From assembly GCA_019187405.1 (NCBI GenBank), contig JABAQZ010000006.1, forward strand, positions 46,435-110,434: DNA of 64,000 nucleotides, given 5' to 3'. Shown in pieces: positions 33,328 to 43,641 of the stretch. Position numbers and translations under genes: made by a program. This stretch comes from Ignavibacteria bacterium (lineage in GTDB: Bacteria; Bacteroidota; Ignavibacteria; Tepidaquicellales; Tepidaquicellaceae). Numbering within the stretch: position 1 is the first letter of the stretch; each line of letters begins with the position of its first letter. A model generated the notes under the pieces. That model was not told the origin of the DNA and did not search any database. It worked only from the letters and a program-made list of their open reading frames with translations.

Positions 33328-36189
33328 TTGAAAATCCCATCAGGAAATGTTGCGTTCTTATTTACGGATATTGAAGGAAGCACTCTGCTTGCTCAGAAAT
33401 ATCCTGACAAATACAATGACTATCTCTTGCAGCATAATAAACTATTGTCCGAGATAATAACTTTTCATAACGGATATATATTTAAAACAGTCGGTGATTC
33501 TTTTTGCTCCAGTTTTCAAAATGCAGATAGTGCTGTAATTGCCGCTATTCAAATTCAGAAAAATATTGATTCAAAATTCACTGACGGAATTCCTCTCAGA
33601 ATAAGAATTGGAATTCACATGGGTCATGCCGAATACTCAAACGGAGATTACATCGGCTATGTTACTCTCAGCAAAGCGCAAAGACTTATGTCAATTGCAT
33701 ACGGAGGACAAATTCTTATTACAAAGGAAATCTTCGACAGAATACTGAATAATAAAGAAGAATTCTTAATCAGGGATTTCGGATTAAGAAAGCTGAAGAA
33801 TATAAACCAGCCTGAACATGTTTATCAGATTTACACAAAAGATCTTCAGTCTGAATTTCCTCCTCTTAAAACTGCAGATGCAAGACAGAATAATCTGCCC
33901 GAATTTCTGTCAAATTTTATCGGCAGAGAAAAGGAATCAGAAGATATAAGTGAAATTATTTCCTTGTCAAGATTACTTACCCTAATTGGTCCCGGAGGAA
34001 CAGGAAAAACCAGACTTGCCATAAAATGCGCATCAGGTCTTATTGATGAGTTTGAAAACGGAATCTGGCTCACCGAACTTTCACCCATTACAAATCCGGA
34101 TTTTATCATAAATGAAATTTGCAATGAAATTGGTCTGAAGGAAACATCAGGTTCGGAAATGTCCGATAATTTGAAAAACTTCCTCAAAGATAAAAACATA
34201 CTTCTGATTTTGGATAACTGCGAGCACCTTCTTTCCCATTGTTCCTCAATTGTCGAAGACCTTTTAAAATACTGTCCGGGTTTAAAAATTATCTGCACAA
34301 GCAGAGAGACTTTGAATATTCAAGGCGAATATGTTTACTTTGTTCATCCATTGAAAGTGCCGGGCGATCTGAATGGAGAAACTTTTGAATCAATTTCAGA
34401 ATATGAATCTGTTAAACTTTTTATTGACAGAGCGATATCAGTAAAACCCGGTTTTACTCTAAATGAACAAAACATAATGGCAGTAGCCGAACTATGTAAA
34501 AGAATCGACGGTATTCCCCTTGCAGTTGAGCTTGCAGCAAAAAGAATAATTATTCTGTCAGTAGAAAAAATTAATGAAAAACTTTCCGACAGATTCAGGT
34601 TTTTGACCGGAGGTAACCAAACAGCGCTTCCACGTCATAAAACCCTCCGTGCTCTGATTGACTGGAGTTATGAACTGTTGAATGAAAAAGAAAAATTAAT
34701 GCTTCAGCGTCTGTCGGTATTCTCCGGCGGATGGACTCTTGAAGCTGCCGAACAAGTATGCTGCAGCGATGGCATTGATGATGATGAAGTCCTTGACCTG
34801 ATTATCAGCCTGCACAACAAATCCCTCGTCTATCGTACCGATAACAACGAAAGTGTAAGATATGGAATGCTCGATACAATCAGAATTTATTCGTATGAAA
34901 AACTTAATGACAAGCTAAAGATATTTAAGAATAAAATTAAATATTTCGTGAGTCTTTCGGATTATCATTATCATATAAAGATGGGAATGCAGCATTTCGA
35001 ATGGCTGAAATCTCTCAAAGCAGAAATTGACAACATAAGGTCCAGCATTCAGAATGGAATAGAACTCGCATTAAACGAACTGACTGATCTTGTCCTGAAT
35101 ATGTCAGTTTACTGGAATTTCAAAGGAACATTTTCTGAAGGTGTGGAAACTCTGCAGTCAATAATAAATTCGGATTTATGTTTTGATGAGCTAATTGCAG
35201 CAAAGCTTAAAGCAAGATGCAGCTATCTATGTTACTCTGCAGGAAATTTTAAACTCCTTGAAACTTATGCCAAGGAATCAATTCAAGTATTGGAGAAATC
35301 CAATGACAAAGCCGGTTTAATCGAAAGCTTTAAAGCTCTCGCTCTTAAAGCATTTCTCGAAAATAATGAGCCTGAATCATTGAAGCTGTTTGAAAAAGCC
35401 ATAATGTTATGCGGGAATATGTTTCCGCTTAAGAAAGCTGAACTTCTTCTTGATTTTTCTATGATATATGCAGTTGATGACACAATGAACAAATCTCTGG
35501 AAATGAAAAAAGAAGCTTTACGTATTTTTCGTGAAGAAAAAAATCAAAGCGGAGAGGCTTTTGCTCTTTTGAACATTAGTGTTAATTTATCTAGATATCT
35601 GGATTTCGGCGATAAAAAAGAAGCTTACAGGATTTCCGAACAAAGTCTCGCAATTTCAAATAAGCTCGAAGATAATTATCTGATATCGCTGAATCTTATC
35701 CACTTGGGATCGCTGAAACTTACATACGAAAAGGATTACAATAATGCGGAATACTTACTTCTTGACGGATTAAAAATATCCATGGATTCAGGATATGATG
35801 CAAATTTATTTCCGACGTTAATTTTTCTCGGATTTCTTTATATACAAACGAAACAACCGGAGAAAGCGCAAACTCAATTAAAAGAATATATTAATCGCAG
35901 AGGAAAATCCGGAAGCGAATTCTTTATCAAAGATATTTTTTTCATTGGCGGTATGGTCTTTATGATGAAAAATAAATTACAGGAATCAGCTGTTATGTTT
36001 GGCTTAGTCGAAAAACTTTCGCAAGACAAAAAGTTTAAAACCCTGCTTCCGGTAAATATCGATTTTAAAAATGAAATTTCCGAATTGAAAAAAGAACTTG
36101 GCGATGATAATTATAAAATTTTAACCGATAAAGGAATGTCTCTTCATCTTGAAAATGCCGTTGCAATATTGCTAAGCGGATTGGAATGA
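33328..36189 (+). CDS. Class III cyclase-like - AAA/NB-ARC ATPase - TPR signalling protein
   Basis: 953 residues, start TTG. The N-terminal class III nucleotidyl cyclase homology domain (1-175) has both metal-binding aspartates (LFTDIEGST and TVGDSF) and GGQILIT. The Asn of the usual N-x-x-x-R transition-state pair reads Ser (LSKAQRL), so activity is uncertain. A linker leads to an AfsR/MalT-type STAND ATPase with Walker A GPGGTGKT (~221-228), Walker B LLILDNCEH and a winged-helix region (LRALIDWSYELL). The C-terminal ~400 residues are helical TPR-like repeats. No DNA-binding domain or membrane segment. Probably cytoplasmic signal integration, as in the large actinobacterial and Bacteroidota cyclase-ATPase-TPR family. 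Confidence 0.85.
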   Translation: MKIPSGNVAFLFTDIEGSTLLAQKYPDKYNDYLLQHNKLLSEIITFHNGYIFKTVGDSFCSSFQNADSAVIAAIQIQKNIDSKFTDGIPLRIRIGIHMGHAEYSNGDYIGYVTLSKAQRLMSIAYGGQILITKEIFDRILNNKEEFLIRDFGLRKLKNINQPEHVYQIYTKDLQSEFPPLKTADARQNNLPEFLSNFIGREKESEDISEIISLSRLLTLIGPGGTGKTRLAIKCASGLIDEFENGIWLTELSPITNPDFIINEICNEIGLKETSGSEMSDNLKNFLKDKNILLILDNCEHLLSHCSSIVEDLLKYCPGLKIICTSRETLNIQGEYVYFVHPLKVPGDLNGETFESISEYESVKLFIDRAISVKPGFTLNEQNIMAVAELCKRIDGIPLAVELAAKRIIILSVEKINEKLSDRFRFLTGGNQTALPRHKTLRALIDWSYELLNEKEKLMLQRLSVFSGGWTLEAAEQVCCSDGIDDDEVLDLIISLHNKSLVYRTDNNESVRYGMLDTIRIYSYEKLNDKLKIFKNKIKYFVSLSDYHYHIKMGMQHFEWLKSLKAEIDNIRSSIQNGIELALNELTDLVLNMSVYWNFKGTFSEGVETLQSIINSDLCFDELIAAKLKARCSYLCYSAGNFKLLETYAKESIQVLEKSNDKAGLIESFKALALKAFLENNEPESLKLFEKAIMLCGNMFPLKKAELLLDFSMIYAVDDTMNKSLEMKKEALRIFREEKNQSGEAFALLNISVNLSRYLDFGDKKEAYRISEQSLAISNKLEDNYLISLNLIHLGSLKLTYEKDYNNAEYLLLDGLKISMDSGYDANLFPTLIFLGFLYIQTKQPEKAQTQLKEYINRRGKSGSEFFIKDIFFIGGMVFMMKNKLQESAVMFGLVEKLSQDKKFKTLLPVNIDFKNEISELKKELGDDNYKILTDKGMSLHLENAVAILLSGLE

Positions 36190-36541
36190 ATAGTTGTCTT
36201 AAACACTCAAAAAGAAGAAATATCTTTTTCAAATGTCTCAATCAATCTTTCCTTATACTAAAAACACACATCCGCCCAAAACAATGTAAAGTTGTAAAGT
36301 TTAGTAAAAGTTTTAGCTTTTATAACATTTGAATGCATAATTACTCTTCACAAAAACACCTCCCACCTCTCCCCTTGCAAAGGTAATGACAAGTGCGGTA
36401 TCGTTTTTTAGATTAAAAAAATTTCATTTACAACCATTTCTTAAAAAAATCTTTTATTGAATTGGAAAAATATTTTGGATACAAGCTGTATTTTCAAAAA
36501 AATTAATTGATTAAGTTTTAGTATGTTTAAACTTTTTTGCT
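36190..36541. other. Intergenic region before copper efflux operon
   Basis: About 350 bp without gene or recognisable repeat; it ends in the candidate promoter of the Cus-type operon. No CueR/CsoR-type palindrome was recognised. Confidence 0.5.
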
Positions 36542-36549
36542 TATTTTTG
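36542..36549 (+). promoter_or_regulatory. Candidate -7 box of Cus-type operon
   Basis: TATTTTTG fits TAnnTTTG, 24 bp before the first ATG of the metal-efflux operon. No TTG at the right -33 distance. Confidence 0.45.
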
Positions 36550-36573
36550 TATTAGATAATTTTAAACACAGAA

Positions 36574-36975
36574 ATGCGCCGATTCGGTAAAACATTCATA
36601 CATACATTAATTACGCTTGTAATTTTATCAAATGTAAATTATTCAGTTGCTTCGGCATTTTGCGGAATGTCAAAGTCTTCAGAATGTGAATGCAAGAATA
36701 TCTGCAAACCCGAATACGAAAATCAATTAAGTTCATTTTTATCAAAATTCAAAAGTAATTCCTGCTGTGAAATTCAGCTGATTCAGATTCAAAATTCTTC
36801 AAAGTTTGAAAATAATCAAAATCCATCTTCAAAGTTAATTGCTTTGAAATTTCATTTATCAGATTCAGACGTAAGCATTAATTTGACCAGAACAATTATT
36901 CCTTACTCTGATTTATCTTCTCTCTTTAACCGGAAAAACAGCATACCTGTTTTGTACTCTTCGCTTCTGATTTAA
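36574..36975 (+). CDS. Cys-rich exported protein heading the copper efflux operon
   Basis: 133 residues. Signal peptide (TFIHTLITLVILSNVNYSVASA) followed by a short cysteine cluster: C30, C38, C40, C44, C64, C65 (FCGMSKSSECECKNIC and SNSCCE). The remaining ~65 residues are polar with no cysteine. No family recognised. Its position, about 100 bp ahead of the CusC-like gene under what looks like the same promoter, and the clustered thiols suggest a periplasmic metal-binding or metal-sensing protein. This is inference. Confidence 0.65.
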   Translation: MRRFGKTFIHTLITLVILSNVNYSVASAFCGMSKSSECECKNICKPEYENQLSSFLSKFKSNSCCEIQLIQIQNSSKFENNQNPSSKLIALKFHLSDSDVSINLTRTIIPYSDLSSLFNRKNSIPVLYSSLLI

Positions 36976-37076
36976 ACACACTCGGCAAAAACTTCGCCTC
37001 TTAATATTTTCCGGAAGTTTTTATCTTCAATCATTTAAAAACAAGTTTTTTCATAAATACATTTAAATAGTTTCTC

Positions 37077-38342
37077 ATGAAAATTTTAATTGCATTTTGC
37101 ATTTCGGTCTTCATGGTTTACGCTGATTTCATAAAAGCAGAATCTGATTCCGTAATTTACTACGGCTTAAGTGATTTAATCAGATATGCGGAAAAAAATA
37201 ATTCATTGCTTGAACCGGTAGAGATTCAGAGAAAAATCGAACTTCTAAAAAAGGATCAGTTAAACAAACAGCCCGCTCCGATGTTTGAAGCAATGATAGA
37301 TTATATACCTTATGATTTTTCTGCAAAGCCTGAGTACAGCGGTTTTTATACTCAGAGATTGTTATTGGCGGGTAAGCTTGATGCAAATGAATTAATAGGT
37401 AATGTAAAAGCAGAAAAAGAATCAATTAGTCTTGAACGACTGAAGATTGATTTAAAAAGGCAGATTAAGTCAGATTATTTCAATTTGTATTATTACGAAA
37501 GAATAATTGAATTCAATAACGAATATAAAAATATAATTTCGAGAATAATTAAAACACTTGAAGCAAATTATTCCTCCGGCATAGGAACGCAAAGCAGTAT
37601 TTTAAAAATGAATAATGAACTGCTGATGCTTGATTACGAACTTATCGAATTTGAAACAAAAAGAAAACTGTATGTAAATAATTTAAGGGTTTTAACAAGT
37701 TTAAATATTCCTGATGAATACAGCACAAAGGGAATCCGCGAGTATATTGAAAAAATTCCAAAGATGGATCCGGAATTACTCACAAAAGAAATGATTAAAA
37801 ACAATCCAGAATTTAAAATGGTCGAAAACATGATTGAAGAATCAAGAGCTGAAAGGAAAATGAATGAACTTGAGAAAATACCCGATCTAACGCTCAAAGG
37901 AGGATACAGATACATGGCAGAAGATAAAATGAGTTTCTTTAATTTTACCGTCGGAGTAGATTTAACTTTTATGCCATGGAATCTAAATAGGATAAATGCA
38001 TTGATCAAAGAAAATCAAATTTCAGAACTCAAAGCAGGCTCTTTAAGAAACTCCGCTTTACAATATATGCAGAATGAGCTGCAAGGTATGCTGATTATGA
38101 TAAATTCGCTGAATGAAAAAATTAAATTCCTTGAAGAAGTATTTATTCCGCAGGTAAAATTAACATTCAACTCTTCACTGGCGGCTTATTCATCCGGTTC
38201 TGATGAATTTATGAATCTGCTGGATACATTCAGAAAATTAAGAGAAACTCTGGAATTGAAATTAAACGATGAAACAGATCTGCTTAAACAAACAGGCGAA
38301 CTTGAATTTTTAATCGGGAATAATTTAATAGCAGTAAATTAA
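37077..38342 (+). CDS. cusC: TolC/CusC-type outer membrane efflux protein
   Basis: 421 residues: signal peptide (ILIAFCISVFMVYADFIKA) and two outer-membrane-efflux-protein repeats with the long helical hairpins of TolC-family channels (for example LDLIRYAEKNN region at the start, LKIDLKRQIKSDYFNLYYYERII, and the second repeat around AERKMNELEKIPDLTLKGGYRY). No lipobox, unlike E. coli CusC. It forms the outer-membrane exit duct for the RND pump encoded downstream; the adaptor gene begins 4 bp after its stop. The symbol is by analogy. Confidence 0.85.
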   Translation: MKILIAFCISVFMVYADFIKAESDSVIYYGLSDLIRYAEKNNSLLEPVEIQRKIELLKKDQLNKQPAPMFEAMIDYIPYDFSAKPEYSGFYTQRLLLAGKLDANELIGNVKAEKESISLERLKIDLKRQIKSDYFNLYYYERIIEFNNEYKNIISRIIKTLEANYSSGIGTQSSILKMNNELLMLDYELIEFETKRKLYVNNLRVLTSLNIPDEYSTKGIREYIEKIPKMDPELLTKEMIKNNPEFKMVENMIEESRAERKMNELEKIPDLTLKGGYRYMAEDKMSFFNFTVGVDLTFMPWNLNRINALIKENQISELKAGSLRNSALQYMQNELQGMLIMINSLNEKIKFLEEVFIPQVKLTFNSSLAAYSSGSDEFMNLLDTFRKLRETLELKLNDETDLLKQTGELEFLIGNNLIAVN

Positions 38343-38346
38343 TATT

Positions 38347-39702
38347 ATGAAAAAGAAAAATTTAATAATAACAGCCGTTATAATTTTATTAATAATATCA
38401 AACGGATTTTTGATTTATAAATACATTTTAAAGAAAAGCGGTCCGGTTGAATCCAATAACAATTCCGGGTTATATATTTGTCCCATGCATCCGCAAATTC
38501 AGCAGAACAGCCCGGGAGTTTGTCCAATCTGCAATATGGAACTTGTATTAAAAAATGAATTAGATGAAAATGAATTATCCGATTCAGATGATATTGATAA
38601 GGAAATAGGTGAAATAAAATTATCGCCATCTGAACAGGTTCTTGCAAATGTTAAAGTGCAGCCGGTAGAATTAGGTACACTTGAAAACATGATTGAAGTT
38701 AACGGAACCATCAGGCTTCGGGATGATGCCATTGTTCAGATATCGTCGCCTGTAAAAGGCAAAATCACAAAGCTTTACATTAATTACGAAGGACAAAGAG
38801 TTTCAAAAGGTCAAAAGGCATTTGAAATTTATTCGCCTGAACTGATATCAACTCAACGGGAGTTTTTGATAGCGTATGAAAATTATCTTTCTTCACAAAA
38901 ATCAGACAACCAGATTGTAAATGAAAATGCTGCATCTCTTCTCGATGCGGCAAGACAAAGGCTTCAGCTGTGGTTTGTGGATGATAGTCAGATAAACGAG
39001 TTAATGGAATCAGGGAAAATACTTAATTCATTAACATATTATTCAGATAAATCAGGAATCGTAACCAAGAAATATTTCAACGAGGGCAGCTGGGTAATGG
39101 AAGGAAGTACGATTGTCGATATCACAGATATTTCATCAGTTTGGACATTGGCATACATTTATGAAAAAGATGCAGGAAGAATTAAAAATAATATGCAAGC
39201 TGAAATTATTGTATCGGGATATCCCGATAAACCATTATTCGGAAAAATTGATTACATCAATTCTGTTATTAATCCAGATACCAGAACTTTTGAAGCAAGA
39301 ATAACTACTCCCAATCCTGGATATTTTCTAAAACCTGAAATGTTTGTAAAAGTAAAAATTGAAACTGACATTAAATCAAACCTGCTTCTAATTCCCAAAA
39401 CTGCGTTGCTAAAAACCGGAAAGTCTGATATTGTTTATATAAGAAAAAATGATAACATTTTTGCGCCAAGAGAAGTGGAAACAGGAATTGAACAAAACGG
39501 TTTGATTCAGATAAAATCCGGATTGAGCGAGGGAGAAATGGTCGTTGTCAGCGCTGGATTTCTCATTGACAGTGAAAGTAAAATTCGAACCGGTAACGGA
39601 AACGTTAATCACATTCATGAATCGGAAGAAGATAAACCGAGTTCAGAAAAAGAACTAAATCGAGAAGACTCTTTAAAGAAATTAAATAATCATAAACATT
39701 AA
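38347..39702 (+). CDS. cusB: CusB-type RND adaptor with N-terminal heavy-metal-binding domain
   Basis: 451 residues. An N-terminal membrane anchor (IITAVIILLIISNGFLIY) precedes a heavy-metal-binding domain (YICPMHPQIQQNSPGVCPIC, with C45, C59, C62 and CNMEL) of the YHS/HMBD type found on copper/silver efflux adaptors. The membrane-fusion protein follows: a lipoyl/barrel-sandwich hybrid split by a helical hairpin (about 130-260), beta-barrel and membrane-proximal domain. The C-terminus is His-rich (NHIHES, HKH). It links the inner-membrane pump to the outer-membrane duct and may hand metal to the pump. Confidence 0.92.
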   Translation: MKKKNLIITAVIILLIISNGFLIYKYILKKSGPVESNNNSGLYICPMHPQIQQNSPGVCPICNMELVLKNELDENELSDSDDIDKEIGEIKLSPSEQVLANVKVQPVELGTLENMIEVNGTIRLRDDAIVQISSPVKGKITKLYINYEGQRVSKGQKAFEIYSPELISTQREFLIAYENYLSSQKSDNQIVNENAASLLDAARQRLQLWFVDDSQINELMESGKILNSLTYYSDKSGIVTKKYFNEGSWVMEGSTIVDITDISSVWTLAYIYEKDAGRIKNNMQAEIIVSGYPDKPLFGKIDYINSVINPDTRTFEARITTPNPGYFLKPEMFVKVKIETDIKSNLLLIPKTALLKTGKSDIVYIRKNDNIFAPREVETGIEQNGLIQIKSGLSEGEMVVVSAGFLIDSESKIRTGNGNVNHIHESEEDKPSSEKELNREDSLKKLNNHKH

Positions 39703-39721
39703 TAATTTTAAAAACACAAAA

Positions 39722-40213
39722 ATGGAAAAGAAAACAAAATTCAAAACTATCATTTCATTAATGATATTAACATTAACCTTTACTTTATCTTATGCCGGAT
39801 GCTCAAAACAGGAAGGCAGCGATACTGCCGGCGACAAATCAAAAAATGAAACCAAACTCAAGGAACATTCTGAAGAAAAAAGTAATTCTTCAAACGAAAA
39901 AGAAAACAATATTGAAACGAATAAGAAAAATGAAAAAGGAAATTCACACGGTGATATTAGTATTCCTTCGGCACAATGCAACAGATGCAAAAGCAAGATT
40001 AGCAAAACACTGAAGAAACTTGACGGAGTCAGCTCCTTTCATATTGATATCGATAAACATGCCATACATGTGGACTATGACAAATCTTTAATTTCTCTTA
40101 ATAAAATAGAAGAAGCAATTTCACTTGCAGGTTATGACGCCAATAATTTAAAAGCCGATCCGGTAGCTTACTCAGAGCTTGACGATTGTTGTAAGAAACC
40201 GGAAGACAGGTAA
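39722..40213 (+). CDS. HMA-domain lipoprotein (periplasmic copper-binding)
   Basis: 163 residues. Type II signal peptide with lipobox LSYAGC (Cys27), then a ~45-residue highly charged spacer (Glu/Lys/Asn/Ser-rich), then a ferredoxin-like heavy-metal-associated domain with C86-x-x-C89 (SAQCNRCKS) and the usual beta-alpha-beta order to about residue 148. An extra CC pair lies near the C-terminus (DDCCKK). Encoded between the adaptor and the RND pump, it probably acts as a tethered metallochaperone, in the place CusF takes in enterobacteria but with an unrelated fold. Confidence 0.85.
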   Translation: MEKKTKFKTIISLMILTLTFTLSYAGCSKQEGSDTAGDKSKNETKLKEHSEEKSNSSNEKENNIETNKKNEKGNSHGDISIPSAQCNRCKSKISKTLKKLDGVSSFHIDIDKHAIHVDYDKSLISLNKIEEAISLAGYDANNLKADPVAYSELDDCCKKPEDR

Positions 40214-40233
40214 TAAATATTTCCAATAAAATT

Positions 40234-43200
40234 ATGATAGAAAGAATCATAGACTTTTCGGTTAATAACAGATTTATAATTTTCCTTCTTTATTTGGGAG
40301 TTTTATCATACGGCATTTATTCCATGATGAATACTCCGGTAGATGCAATTCCTGATCTATCGGAAAATCAGGTTATCATTTGGACGGAGTGGATGGGAAG
40401 AAGTCCGCAAATAATTGAAGACCAAATAACATATCCGCTTACGACAAATTTACAGGGAATGCCGAAAGTAAAAGCTGTTAGAAGTCAGTCAATGTTTGGG
40501 ATGAGTTTCATTTATGTAATATTCGAGGATAATACTGATATTTACTGGGCGAGAAGCAGGGTACTGGAAAAACTTACACAAGTTCAGGGAATTCTTCCCG
40601 AAGGAGTGAGACCTGTTTTGGGACCGGACGGGACGGGAGTAGGTCATGTTTACTGGTATCATCTTGAAAGTAAAAAATATGATCTCGGCGAACTGAGGTC
40701 AATTCAGGATTTTTATCTAAAGCTCGGACTTCAATCGGTTGAAGGAGTTGCGGAAGTTGCATCGATCGGCGGTTTTGTAAAACAATATCAGATTGATGTT
40801 GATCCAAGCAGGCTTAATGCTTATGGTTTATCAATAAGTGATATTATTGAATCCATAAAAAGAAGCAATAAAGATGTCGGAGGCAGAAATATTGAATTCA
40901 ACGATGCCGAATATTTTATCAGAGGAAAGGGATATATTACCGGCGTACCTGACATTGAAGAAATTACTGTAACTGCTGGAAGAGGAGGGATTCCTGTAAA
41001 AATCAAGAACCTTGGTAATGTTCAATTAGGTGCAGATACACGGAGAGGAATGCTCGATATGAACGGAGAAGGTGAAGTTGTGGGCGGAATCATTGTCATG
41101 CGCTACGGTGAAAATGCTCAGACGGTAATTGACAGAGTCAAAGAAAAATTGATTGAACTTGAAAAAGGACTTCCGGAAGGAATAAAGATTCAGACATCTT
41201 ATGACAGAAGTGAATTGATATCTTCATCGATCGATACATTAAAAGTTGCAATAATTGAAGAATGTATAATAGTATCGTTAATAGTTCTGATTTTCTTGTT
41301 TCATTTTAGAAGCGCAGCAAGAATTTTAGTTGAAATACCCGCAGCTCTGCTGATATCATTTATTCTTATGCGGCAGTTTAACATTACCTCCAATATTATG
41401 AGCTTGGGAGGATTGATCATTTCCATAGGAATTCTGGTGGATGCTTCGATAGTCATGGTGGAGAATGCATACCGTAACATTGCAAAAGCTCAGGCATCCG
41501 GAGAAAAAATTAACTACAGGGAAATTTCGGCAAAGTCTGCAAAGCAGGTAGGCAGAGCTATCTTTTTTTCAGAAGCAATAATCATTATTTCTTTTCTTCC
41601 GGTTTTCATGCTCGAAGGACAAGAAGGAAAGCTGTTTCATCCTCTTGCATTAACAAAGACATTTGCAATTGCAGGATCAGCATTCATAACAATAACGCTT
41701 GTACCAATGCTGATGACATTGTTTATGAAGGGTAAATTTTATCAGGAAAACAAGAATCCTGTTTCAAATTTTTTTGGTAAAATATACAAGCCGATGATAG
41801 ATCTTGCATTGAAATACAGAAAAACTGCATTAGGAATAAACATCATAGCTTTGATATTGACGATTCCACTTATTATAAATACTGGAAGCGAATTTATGCC
41901 TCCGCTTGACGAAGGTAGTATTTTGTTTATGCCAACGATGCTTCCAAATGTTTCAATGAATGAAGCAAAGAGAATTCTTCAGGTTCAGGACAAAATTATA
42001 AAAAGTTTGCCTGAGGTTGCGCATGTGCTCGGCAAAGTAGGAAGAGCAGATACACCGACAGATCCGGCGCCGGTGAGTATGATAGAATCCATTATTATCC
42101 TTAAAGACAAATCTGAATGGAGAGAAGGAATTAATAAAGAAGACATAGTTACCGAGTTAAATTCAAAACTTCAAATTCCCGGAGTCAGCAACGGATGGAC
42201 TCAGCCGATAATTAACAGAATAAACATGCTTTCCACCGGCGTAAGAACAGATCTTGCAGTAAAAATATTCGGTGAAAACCTCGATACTCTTGAACACATT
42301 GCCATAATTGTAGAAAGTGTTTTGAAAAAAATTCCGGGTGCTGCAGATGTATTTGCAGAAAGAACACAGGGAGGTTCATACATTGACATCGATATAAACC
42401 GAGAAGCAATTTCCCGATACGGATTGAGAATAGGAGATGTGCAGGATATCATTGAAACGGCAATCGGCGGAGAAAATATTGCGACTACAGTAGAAGGAAG
42501 AAAGAGATTTCCTGTAAGAGTAAGATACATGCAGGATTACAGGATGAGCCTGGATAATTTGAAGAATGTATATGTAACCGTAAACTCAAATGGCATGAAC
42601 GGCAGCATACAAAGTTCGGATGATATGAATAATTCACAGACACAATCTCCGTCGGCGGGAACGTCAAATCCGCTTCAAATTCCTCTCGGTGAATTGGCTG
42701 AAATTAAAGTAAACACAGGACCCCCAATGATTGGCTCAGAAAACGCAATGCTTCGATCGGTGGTTTACCTGAACGTAAGAGGAAGAGACATGGGAAGTTT
42801 TGTTGAAGAAGCTATGGAACATCTGGATGATGAAATCAAATCAAAACTTCCCGAGGGATACTATTTTACATGGAGCGGTCAATGGGAAAATCAGATCAGA
42901 GCTAAGAAAAGATTAATGATAATCATGCCCGTCGTATTTCTGATAATCTTTGTTATGCTTTATTTTGTTTACAAAAACTTCCTTGAAGCTGCGCTTGTAA
43001 TGCTTTCTGTTCCGTTTGCTTTGATAGGAGGAATTTATTATATGGCAATTCTCGGTATGAATTTTTCAGTAGCTGTTTGGGTGGGATTCATCGCTCTTTA
43101 CGGAGTTGCAGTAGAAACAGGCGTAATAATGGTTATATATCTTCATGAAGCATTGGATAAAAAACTCATTGAAAAAAATGATAATATAACTTATGAAGAT

Positions 43201-43476
43201 TTAATTGAAGCTGCAAAAGACGGGGCGGTTTTAAGACTTCGTCCAAAGATAATGACTGTCGCTGTCGCCATGCTCGGATTAATTCCTGTAATGTGGTCAA
43301 CCGGAACAGGATCGGATCTTGCAAAACCTCTGGCTGTTCCTATGATAGGAGGTATTTTAACTTCGGCCGTTCATGTACTTTTCATAACACCTGTAATTTT
43401 TGTCATCATTAAGAATTTTTACAGAAAAAGAGGAAAGTTAAAGAAATCCGATATGGCAAAATTCATTGTTCATTAA
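40234..43476 (+). CDS. cusA: CusA-type heavy-metal efflux RND transporter
   Basis: 1080 residues, the full length of HME-RND pumps, with 12 predicted transmembrane helices in two halves and two large periplasmic loops. Family landmarks: MMNTPVDAIPDLSENQVI, GGLIISIGILVDASIVMVEN (TM4 with the proton-relay acidic residue) and EFMPPLDEGSILFMP, then PVSMIES with a Met where CusA uses Met residues for Cu/Ag. A low-complexity Ser/Asn/Gln insertion (about 785-815) sits in the second periplasmic loop. Pumps Cu(I)/Ag(I) from cytoplasm or periplasm, by homology; the HMBD and HMA partners support copper or silver over Co/Zn/Cd. Confidence 0.94.
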   Translation: MIERIIDFSVNNRFIIFLLYLGVLSYGIYSMMNTPVDAIPDLSENQVIIWTEWMGRSPQIIEDQITYPLTTNLQGMPKVKAVRSQSMFGMSFIYVIFEDNTDIYWARSRVLEKLTQVQGILPEGVRPVLGPDGTGVGHVYWYHLESKKYDLGELRSIQDFYLKLGLQSVEGVAEVASIGGFVKQYQIDVDPSRLNAYGLSISDIIESIKRSNKDVGGRNIEFNDAEYFIRGKGYITGVPDIEEITVTAGRGGIPVKIKNLGNVQLGADTRRGMLDMNGEGEVVGGIIVMRYGENAQTVIDRVKEKLIELEKGLPEGIKIQTSYDRSELISSSIDTLKVAIIEECIIVSLIVLIFLFHFRSAARILVEIPAALLISFILMRQFNITSNIMSLGGLIISIGILVDASIVMVENAYRNIAKAQASGEKINYREISAKSAKQVGRAIFFSEAIIIISFLPVFMLEGQEGKLFHPLALTKTFAIAGSAFITITLVPMLMTLFMKGKFYQENKNPVSNFFGKIYKPMIDLALKYRKTALGINIIALILTIPLIINTGSEFMPPLDEGSILFMPTMLPNVSMNEAKRILQVQDKIIKSLPEVAHVLGKVGRADTPTDPAPVSMIESIIILKDKSEWREGINKEDIVTELNSKLQIPGVSNGWTQPIINRINMLSTGVRTDLAVKIFGENLDTLEHIAIIVESVLKKIPGAADVFAERTQGGSYIDIDINREAISRYGLRIGDVQDIIETAIGGENIATTVEGRKRFPVRVRYMQDYRMSLDNLKNVYVTVNSNGMNGSIQSSDDMNNSQTQSPSAGTSNPLQIPLGELAEIKVNTGPPMIGSENAMLRSVVYLNVRGRDMGSFVEEAMEHLDDEIKSKLPEGYYFTWSGQWENQIRAKKRLMIIMPVVFLIIFVMLYFVYKNFLEAALVMLSVPFALIGGIYYMAILGMNFSVAVWVGFIALYGVAVETGVIMVIYLHEALDKKLIEKNDNITYEDLIEAAKDGAVLRLRPKIMTVAVAMLGLIPVMWSTGTGSDLAKPLAVPMIGGILTSAVHVLFITPVIFVIIKNFYRKRGKLKKSDMAKFIVH

Positions 43477-43641
43477 TTTTACGTTTTCCAATAAAATTAT
43501 TTTTTGCAGAAAGAATTTTTTACCGGAAAACAGAATATTCTATCAACGTAAAAAGTATTTTAAAATTTTATATCAATTAATTCTTATAATTAAAAAATTA
43601 TATTAAATCATATTTTAAATATGCTTTGACAAAAACATAGC

